Assembly (NCBI RefSeq): GCF_005166025.1
Contig: NZ_CP028923.1
Coordinates: 1,304,001-1,368,000, forward strand
DNA from: Mangrovivirga cuniculi
Lineage (GTDB): Bacteria > Bacteroidota > Bacteroidia > Cytophagales > Cyclobacteriaceae
Direction: 5' to 3'
DNA length: 64,000 nt
In this document: one piece after another, positions 58,376-64,000 of the stretch
How positions within the stretch are numbered: the first letter of the stretch is position 1
Layout of the letters: every line of letters begins with the position of its first letter
Program-made: the position numbers and the translations under genes
Notes under the pieces: model-generated
Database searches by the model: none
What the model was told of the DNA's origin: nothing
What the model saw: only the letters and a program-made list of their open reading frames with translations

Positions 58376-58854
58376 ATGATGAAAAAACGAATATTATTTG
58401 TTTGTTTGGGGAATATATGCAGATCACCGATGGCAGAAGGGATTTTCAGGCATTTAATAATTAATAAAGGTTTGGATGATGAGTTTGAGTGGGATTCAGC
58501 AGGAGTAGCGGGATATCATATTGGTGAAAAGCCCGATAAGCGAGCGATTAGTTCGGCGGCAAAACACGATGTTGAACTGGTATCTAAAGGCAGGCAATTC
58601 AGACATGCGGATTTTGACGAGTTCGATGTGATACTTGCAATGGATAAAAGCAATTATCATCATATTCTTGCATTAGCCGGGGATAATGAGAAGTATAGAA
58701 AAAAGTTCATATGATGAGAGAGTTTGATGATAACAGAGATGAGATGGATGTTCCCGATCCTTATTATGGAGGACAGGAAGGATTTGAAAATGTTTATCAA
58801 ATGCTTTTTAGATCATGTAATAATTTAATTTCAGAATTAAATGCTGAATCCTGA
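58376..58854 (+). CDS. Low-molecular-weight protein-tyrosine phosphatase family (frameshifted)
   Basis: A predicted 158-159-residue phosphatase (ATGs at 58376 and 58379). The P-loop VCLGNICRSPMAEG is complete and the conserved acid DP loop lies in DVPDPYYGG. The frame breaks after KYRKK; adding one A to the six-base run at 58699-58704 restores YRKKVHMMREFDDNRDEM and the full C-terminus. It overlaps the fructosamine-kinase gene by 14 bases. Related enzymes dephosphorylate proteins or ribulosamine 5-phosphates, and the neighbour favours the second option (inference). Confidence 0.9.
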
Positions 58855-59710
58855 ATTATTAAAAGAAATAATTTCTAAATCCGGATTTGCAATAGAAAAA
58901 GAGCCTAAAGTAAGCTCTATTGGAGGAGGTAGTATCAACCAGGCTTATAAAGTCTCTACAGATAATTTTGAAATTTTTATAAAACTAAATACTGGGGTGA
59001 ATCCATCCTTTTTCGAAGTAGAAAGAAAAGGTCTTGAGATTCTTTCTGAGAATTCAGAATTTGAAGTTCCAAAGGTATATTCTGTTGATCAAACAGGTAA
59101 TTATAGTTTTCTTTCAATGGAATATTTTGGTGCCGGTAAAAGAAAACCAGATTATTGGTATACTGCGGGTAGCAGATTAGCCAAAATGCATAAGATTAGC
59201 GAAGAAAAATATGGGCTTTCTTTTAATAATTATATGGGAGCTTTACCTCAAGACAATACTTATCATGATAGCTGGGCAGACTTTTTTATAGAACGGAGGT
59301 TAAAACCCCAGGTTGAGCTGGCAATAAACAAAGGTTTAATGGATCATTCTCATAAATCATTATTTGAGCAACTATATGTCAAATTAGATTCATTAGTTCC
59401 AAAAGAAAAGCCATCCCTGATTCATGGGGATTTATGGAGTGGGAATATTATGACAGCAAATAATGGTGAAGCAACGATAATTGATCCGGCTGTTCATTTT
59501 GGACATCGTGAAAGTGATCTGGCCATGACCCAAATGTTCGGAGGTTTTTCCACAGAGTTTTATGATGGTTATGAGTCTGTATACCCATTGGAACCAGACT
59601 TCTCTTCGCGGATTGGTTTGCTGAATCTTTATCCACTTCTAATTCATGTAAATCTGTTTGGCCTTGGTTACTTGAGAGAAACAATAAATAATGTAAAAAG
59701 GTATATATGA
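58841..59710 (+). CDS. Fructosamine/ribulosamine kinase family protein
   Basis: A 289-residue protein kinase-like enzyme. SSIGGGSINQAYKVSTD is the nucleotide-binding start, FIKLNTG has the ATP Lys, LIHGDLWSGNIM has the catalytic Asp, and IIDPAVHFGHRESDLAM is the DFG-equivalent and metal-binding loop. The family phosphorylates ketoamines on glycated proteins so that the adduct falls off. It overlaps the phosphatase gene, and together they may repair glycation damage. Confidence 0.92.
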   Translation: MLNPELLKEIISKSGFAIEKEPKVSSIGGGSINQAYKVSTDNFEIFIKLNTGVNPSFFEVERKGLEILSENSEFEVPKVYSVDQTGNYSFLSMEYFGAGKRKPDYWYTAGSRLAKMHKISEEKYGLSFNNYMGALPQDNTYHDSWADFFIERRLKPQVELAINKGLMDHSHKSLFEQLYVKLDSLVPKEKPSLIHGDLWSGNIMTANNGEATIIDPAVHFGHRESDLAMTQMFGGFSTEFYDGYESVYPLEPDFSSRIGLLNLYPLLIHVNLFGLGYLRETINNVKRYI

Positions 59711-60991
59711 TTAAAAGGTAATGTCTTCTCCTACAACTATTCTGTAATTATTCCTGGACCTTTGTTCGAGTAAAATCTTTTCTTCCTTAAATCGTTCGAT
59801 ACTTTCTTCTGTGTAATTTTTAACAGTGATCAACTGCAGCTTTTTGTTAAACAATATCTTGAATTCAGAACTTAATTGTTCTATTAATCTGTTTACCTGG
59901 TACTCCTTATAGTCAATACAAATACTAAATGAAGTAGCTGAGTTTTGCATCAGGTTAAGTTTGATATTCAGGTTTGTGATAGTATGGAAAATAGTTGTTA
60001 AGTTGTTTTCATCAATAAATGAAAAATCTTTTACTTTAAATGAGACCAGCGCCTGATTGTTTTTTGTGATAAAGGCAGGAAATACTTTATGAGATTTTTC
60101 ATTGCCGATCAGAGTTCCGGTTTCTCCGGGACGTTCAAAACTTCTTACGTTTAAAGGGATTTTTTTATTTGCAAGGGGTTTAATTGTCTTTGGATGAATA
60201 ACAGAAGCGCCATAATAAGTCATTTCTGCTGCTTCACGATAAGAAAGGTAGTCATAAAGCTGAGCATCATGAAATATTTTTGGATCAGCATTAAGTATGC
60301 CTGGCACATCTTTCCAGATTGTTAGCGATTCTGCATTCAGGCAATTTGCAAAAATAGCCCCTGTAAAATCGGAGCCTTCTCTCCCTAGTGTGGTGGTATT
60401 GTTATAAGGGTCTGCACCAATGAAGCCTTGAGTTATTTTAATACCATTAAATTTGGTTATTTGTTTTTTTACTCGATCGTTGGTTTTCTTCCAGTTTACT
60501 TTTCCCTCTGTATATGTGCTGTCAGTAACAATTATTTCTCTGGCATCTAACCATGAGTTTTTTATACCGGTTAAATTCATATATTCAGAAACAATATTAG
60601 AGCTAAGTAATTCCCCATAGCTTACGATCTGATCATAACTGAATTGATATGATTCGACGGAACCATTATATTGATTAACTAATTCTTTAAGTTTTATTTC
60701 AAACGATTGAAAAAGGTTATTTACTAAGTTTGTAATATTTGAAGAATCATTATTCTCTAAATCAGAAGCCGTTTCAAGGTGGTAATTTTTGAGTTTATTC
60801 AGGTCTTGCATATAATCTTTGCCGTTTAAAGCATTTTGAAGGATTATTTCCAATGCATTGGTCGTTTTACCCATAGCAGAAACAACAACGATTAGAGGAT
60901 GTTCGTTTTTATTACTGCAAACGATTGAAACCATGTTAATTATAGCATTTGCATTTTTTAAAGAAGCTCCGCCAAATTTGAAAACTCTCAT
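59711..60991 (-). CDS. Aspartate kinase
   Basis: A 426-residue monofunctional enzyme that phosphorylates aspartate, the first step toward lysine, threonine and methionine. The N-terminus FKFGGASL is close to the usual KFGGTSV, and the active site TTLGREGSDFTGAIFA and WKDVPGILNADPKIF are intact. The C-terminus holds an ACT-like regulatory part that is short. No other pathway genes are nearby. It is convergent with the kinase at 58841, with no gap. Confidence 0.94.
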   Translation of the reverse strand: MRVFKFGGASLKNANAIINMVSIVCSNKNEHPLIVVVSAMGKTTNALEIILQNALNGKDYMQDLNKLKNYHLETASDLENNDSSNITNLVNNLFQSFEIKLKELVNQYNGSVESYQFSYDQIVSYGELLSSNIVSEYMNLTGIKNSWLDAREIIVTDSTYTEGKVNWKKTNDRVKKQITKFNGIKITQGFIGADPYNNTTTLGREGSDFTGAIFANCLNAESLTIWKDVPGILNADPKIFHDAQLYDYLSYREAAEMTYYGASVIHPKTIKPLANKKIPLNVRSFERPGETGTLIGNEKSHKVFPAFITKNNQALVSFKVKDFSFIDENNLTTIFHTITNLNIKLNLMQNSATSFSICIDYKEYQVNRLIEQLSSEFKILFNKKLQLITVKNYTEESIERFKEEKILLEQRSRNNYRIVVGEDITF

Positions 60992-61074
60992 TTTATTTAA
61001 GTTATATATGTTGTAATTTCGAGCTTAAATTAAACAACAACGATCTGGATTTCTCACAATAAGCCCCTAAAAAA

Positions 61075-62070
61075 ATGAATGCAGAAACAGAAAAGCTGGC
61101 TTTGCCGGTAGGTACCACATTAGACAGATTCATAAAAAAGAAACAAGATGACTTTCCTTTTGCTAGCGGTGAACTATCTCAGCTTCTGAGAGATATCGCC
61201 TTAGCAGGTAAAATTATTAACAGAGAAATTAACAGGTCAGGTCTTTTGGGAATTGAGGGTGCTTTTGGTGCACAAAATGTACAGGGAGAGGAGCAGCAAA
61301 AGCTGGATGTTATTGCCGATATACGGTTTATGCGTGCTTTGAGAAATGGAGGAGAGGTTTGTGCAGTAGTCAGTGAGGAGCAAAATGAAATTATCGACCT
61401 TGATAACCCAAATGGTAGATATATCATAGCAATGGATCCTTTAGATGGATCGTCAAATATTGACGTTAACGTATCGATTGGTACAATATTTTCAATTTAT
61501 CGAAGATTGTCACCAGTAGGAGGGCCGGTTCAAATGGAGGACGTTCTTCAGCCTGGTGTTGCGCAGGTTGCAGCAGGTTATCTTCTGTATGGATCATCAA
61601 CGATGCTCGTTTATACAACAGGAAGAGGAGTTAACGGATTTACTTATGAAGCAGGGCTTGGTGAATTCTTTTTATCCCATCAAAATATCCAAACCCCTCT
61701 GGATGGAAAAATTTTCTCAATAAATGAAGGTGCCTATAATGTTTTTGAACCTGCGGTAAAAAAATATATCGAAGATTGTAAGGAACAAAGATTCTCTGGT
61801 AGATACATCGGTTCGCTGGTTGCAGATTTTCATAGAAATCTTTTTAAAGGAGGGATTTACATATATCCGAGAACTGATACTGCTCCGGAGGGGAAATTGA
61901 GACTTTTATATGAAGCAAATGCACTAGCTTATATTGTTGAGCAGGCTGGCGGGAAAGCTTCAAATGGAAAAACCCGTATTTTAGAAATTGAACCAAAGGA
62001 ACTTCATCAGAGAACCCCGTTATTCATTGGAAGTAAAAAAATGGTAGAAAAAGCTGAGGGTTGCTTTTAA
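61075..62070 (+). CDS. fbp: Class 1 fructose-1,6-bisphosphatase
   Basis: A 331-residue gluconeogenic enzyme. Metal-binding and catalytic motifs are visible: [11 protein letters not shown] (Glu), [16 protein letters not shown] (DPLDGSSN), [19 protein letters not shown] and [20 protein letters not shown]. Cleaves the 1-phosphate to give fructose 6-phosphate. A terminator overlaps its stop codon. Confidence 0.97.
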   Translation: MNAETEKLALPVGTTLDRFIKKKQDDFPFASGELSQLLRDIALAGKIINREINRSGLLGIEGAFGAQNVQGEEQQKLDVIADIRFMRALRNGGEVCAVVSEEQNEIIDLDNPNGRYIIAMDPLDGSSNIDVNVSIGTIFSIYRRLSPVGGPVQMEDVLQPGVAQVAAGYLLYGSSTMLVYTTGRGVNGFTYEAGLGEFFLSHQNIQTPLDGKIFSINEGAYNVFEPAVKKYIEDCKEQRFSGRYIGSLVADFHRNLFKGGIYIYPRTDTAPEGKLRLLYEANALAYIVEQAGGKASNGKTRILEIEPKELHQRTPLFIGSKKMVEKAEGCF

Positions 62071-62082
62071 TTGCAACCCTCA
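62055..62082. terminator. Bidirectional terminator overlapping the fbp stop codon
   Basis: TGAGGGTTGC (inside the last codons of fbp) pairs with GCAACCCTCA around an eight-base loop that contains the TAA stop. T-rich sequence follows on the right. It separates fbp from the convergent DUF5606 gene. Confidence 0.75.
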
Positions 62083-62086
62083 AATT

Positions 62087-62524
62087 TTATTTATTTTCGT
62101 TTCCTTCGTCTTCACCATCTTCAGACCCTTTTGATAATAAGTCTTTTTCATGCTTGTAAAGAATATTGTACCAGCTGACTAGCTTTTTGATGTCAGAAGC
62201 ATAAACTCTTTCTTCATCATAATCCGGCACAAGGTGTTTAAGGAATGCATGAAGCTCATCATCATCCGAAGTTGAATTAACACCGGGATCATCATCAAAC
62301 TCATCCTTTATCTTTTTGAAAACATCAGCTACTGGAACAGATCCCTCAGCATCTACTGTATAAATTGATATATCAGATAGTACCGAAACCCGGGCATTCC
62401 CTCCAACTACCAGTTTCTTCTTTTGGTCGTCTATTGTTTCAAGAATTACTCCCGCTCTTGTTGGTTTTACAATATTGAATAACCCTCCTTTTCCGGCAAC
62501 AGCCGCTATATTTGTATAGCCCAT
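62087..62524 (-). CDS. DUF5606 family protein
   Basis: A 145-residue cytoplasmic protein. The N-terminal two thirds (NIAAVAGKGGLFNIVKPTRA, VVGGNARVSVLSDISIYT) form an SH3-like, beta-rich part and the middle VFKKIKDEFDDDPG and YASDIKKLVSWYNIL match DUF5606, a family I know from Bacteroidota. The C-terminus is acidic and low-complexity. Function unknown. It lies downstream of engB. Confidence 0.78.
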   Translation of the reverse strand: MGYTNIAAVAGKGGLFNIVKPTRAGVILETIDDQKKKLVVGGNARVSVLSDISIYTVDAEGSVPVADVFKKIKDEFDDDPGVNSTSDDDELHAFLKHLVPDYDEERVYASDIKKLVSWYNILYKHEKDLLSKGSEDGEDEGNENK

Positions 62525-62603
62525 AATATATAATTGATTATTTTTTATCTCTGTCTGGCAAAATTAGCTCAAAAAAAATCACTCAACCAACAATTCGCTG
62601 CGG

Positions 62604-63205
62604 TTAATACAAGCCATTCAATTCTTCGATATAGTTAATTACTTCTTCTCTTCCTGAACCTGTTTCAGAAGATGTTACAAAAGTTGGAGGTAATTCTTCC
62701 CAGTGTTTTTTCAAGTATTTATTGTGCCTTGCAACCATGCTTTGTGCCTTGTTTTTCGAAAGTTTATCAGCCTTGGTGAAAATTCTTGCAAAAGGAACAC
62801 CTTTGAGTATTAGATCATTCATGAATTCAAGATCTATATCCTGGACATCTAATCTAATATCAATAAGGACAAACAGACATAGCAAATTTTCTCTCTTGCT
62901 GATATAATCATTGATCATGATATTCCAGTCGATCTTTTTCGTTTTCGACACTTTAGCCCAGCCATATCCTGGCAGGTCGACCAGATACCAAGTATCGTTA
63001 ATTAAGAAATGATTAATAAGTTGAGTTTTACCTGGTTTAGAAGATATTTTAGCAAGTTTTTTTGCCCTGTAAGCATATTTATCAATGAAGACTTTCCCAC
63101 ATTAGATCTTCCTATAAATGCATATTCAGGTTTGTCAGCTTTTGGAAGACCAGTAATCTTGGTTTCGCTTTTAATAAATTTTGCTGACTTTATTAAATTA
63201 TCCAT
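62604..63205 (-). CDS. engB: Ribosome biogenesis GTPase EngB/YsxC (frameshifted)
   Basis: A predicted 200-residue GTPase for 50S assembly. G1 [17 protein letters not shown]3 [14 protein letters not shown]4 [12 protein letters not shown] and G5 [12 protein letters not shown] are all present. The frame breaks after GQKN; adding one A to the seven-base run (T run at 63057-63063 on the plus strand) restores [20 protein letters not shown], including the switch region. The length then matches the family. Confidence 0.92.
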
Positions 63206-63433
63206 ATATCAGAGCAATAAATAAGTTCTAAGATTATTAAATATTCTCGCAAAAATGCTTTTTTATGGATGTTTATAATTAATAATGAGCTATTATTTTT
63301 GTAACTTTCGGCCAAATTTAGCAAATAATTGCAGGAATTAGAGATTAATCAGCTTAAAGGGTTGATTTTTTAGTAGTTGAGTTTGAATATTCTAATATAC
63401 TTTAGTAATATTAATTTAATTTTTTTCTATTTT

Positions 63434-64000
63434 ATGAACGTAATGCAGCGTATTATTTTTTATGCTGGCTTGCTGTTATTATTAGTAACAAAGCCTTTCA
63501 TACTTCAAGCCCAAGAGGACAACGAGGAAGTTGCGGAACAACTTGTTGAATTGGGTAAAGAGACTATGCGGGCTACGCAGGCTCTTGAGATTGCTAAAGA
63601 ACAGTTTGTACAAGCTGCAGATCTTGATCCGGATAATATAGAAGCAAACTGGCTTGCCGGAGAATATATCCAACGAACATCCAATAAAGACAGAAGCGTA
63701 AAATACTTCAAAAGAGTTCTTGAATTAGATGCAGATTACAGGTTCGATGTCCTTTACTGGATTGGCAGGGGCTATCAATATGGTTATGATTTCTCCAACG
63801 CCCTGGAATTTTATCAGAGATATTACGATAAGCTATACTCGGATGTTAATTATCGTGGTATGGATAAAGTATCTGTAAAGGAAACAGAGAAGAAAATTGA
63901 GGAGGCGAAAAATGGAATAGAGTTTATGGCTAATCCCATGAATTTTTCCATTGTTAATGTTGGATCATCGATCAATTCTCCAATGCCTGATTATGGACCG
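63434..64000 (+). CDS. TPR/PD40 envelope protein, N-terminal part (possibly PorE-like OmpA family)
   Basis: The frame runs from ATG 63434 to the window edge, giving 189 residues. Residues 1-27 are a signal peptide (ending ILQAQ). The next 130 residues are TPR-like repeats (AKEQFVQAADLDPDNIEANW, KYFKRVLELDADYRFDVLYWIGRGYQYG). The last visible segment FSIVNVGSSINSPMPDYGP resembles the entry to a PD40/WD40-like propeller of the kind found before OmpA domains in Bacteroidota, including the T9SS component PorE. Whether an OmpA domain follows cannot be seen. Confidence 0.55.
   Translation, partial: MNVMQRIIFYAGLLLLLVTKPFILQAQEDNEEVAEQLVELGKETMRATQALEIAKEQFVQAADLDPDNIEANWLAGEYIQRTSNKDRSVKYFKRVLELDADYRFDVLYWIGRGYQYGYDFSNALEFYQRYYDKLYSDVNYRGMDKVSVKETEKKIEEAKNGIEFMANPMNFSIVNVGSSINSPMPDYGP

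Noticed and set aside
63482-63711. Two minus-strand frames opposite the TPR/PD40 gene
   Set aside because: The plus strand has a signal peptide and TPR repeats running to the edge; the minus-strand frames are shadows of it.

Overview
The window looks like a chromosomal segment of a marine or soil gliding-type Bacteroidota, most likely order Cytophagales. The evidence is AT-rich DNA, type IX secretion (T9SS) genes (an N-terminal PorU fragment, full-length SprA, a cargo protein with a C-terminal sorting domain), several DUF families that I associate with Bacteroidota, near absence of Shine-Dalgarno sequences, and promoters of the Bacteroidota type TTTG-N19/20-TAnnTTTG. No rRNA, tRNA, CRISPR array or prophage was seen. 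The exact genus cannot be told from the sequence alone.

Layout. 1-2009 (minus): porU (cut by the window edge), pssA and a metallo-hydrolase. 2062-7380 (plus): an FAD oxidoreductase, a large TolB-propeller/outer-membrane barrel fusion, and yicC. 7453-33417 is one 26-kb block entirely on the minus strand. Read in transcription order it holds: enoyl-CoA hydratase, a flippase, a sugar nucleotidyltransferase, a TPR lipoprotein-biogenesis-like set (TPR, DUF4292, EnvC-like, CapA-SPOR), tatA, gatA, a LysM transglycosylase, DUF4837, malic enzyme, ruvA, sprA, gcvH, vanZ and three TonB-family genes. 33753-41201 (plus): a T9SS cargo, an intact IS3-family element, pyruvate carboxylase and an MFS transporter. 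41204-49283 holds mixed housekeeping genes (YCII, lipid kinase, GIN-domain protein, Mpo1-like, thioesterase-like, NhaC, RNase D-like, YigZ, EamA). 49358-52408 is a small glycan cassette (FemAB-like, flippase, GT2). 52422-57874 has rsgA, waaA and a peroxide-defence group (peroxiredoxin, Fur/PerR-like, Tpx). 58376-63205 has a phosphatase/fructosamine-kinase pair, aspartate kinase, fbp, DUF5606 and engB. The right edge holds the start of a TPR/PD40 protein that may be PorE-like.

Three things stand out. First, ten single-base deletions break eight otherwise normal genes (pssA, the TolB fusion, sprA twice, maeB, DUF4292, the MFS transporter twice, a tyrosine phosphatase, engB). Nine lie clearly in a homopolymer run, and restoring one base at each gives a full-length family member. 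This is best explained by sequencing error, and the genes should not be read as pseudogenes without checking. Second, near-perfect ACTAAA-N2-TTTAGT palindromes are repeated around the TonB-family genes, and two of them lie inside well-formed promoters, so they look like operators of an unidentified repressor. Third, several gene pairings suggest joint functions: a fructosamine-kinase/phosphatase pair (protein deglycation), a CapA-SPOR fusion overlapping an EnvC-like activator, and a lipoprotein that carries only the TonB C-terminal domain between two ordinary TonBs.
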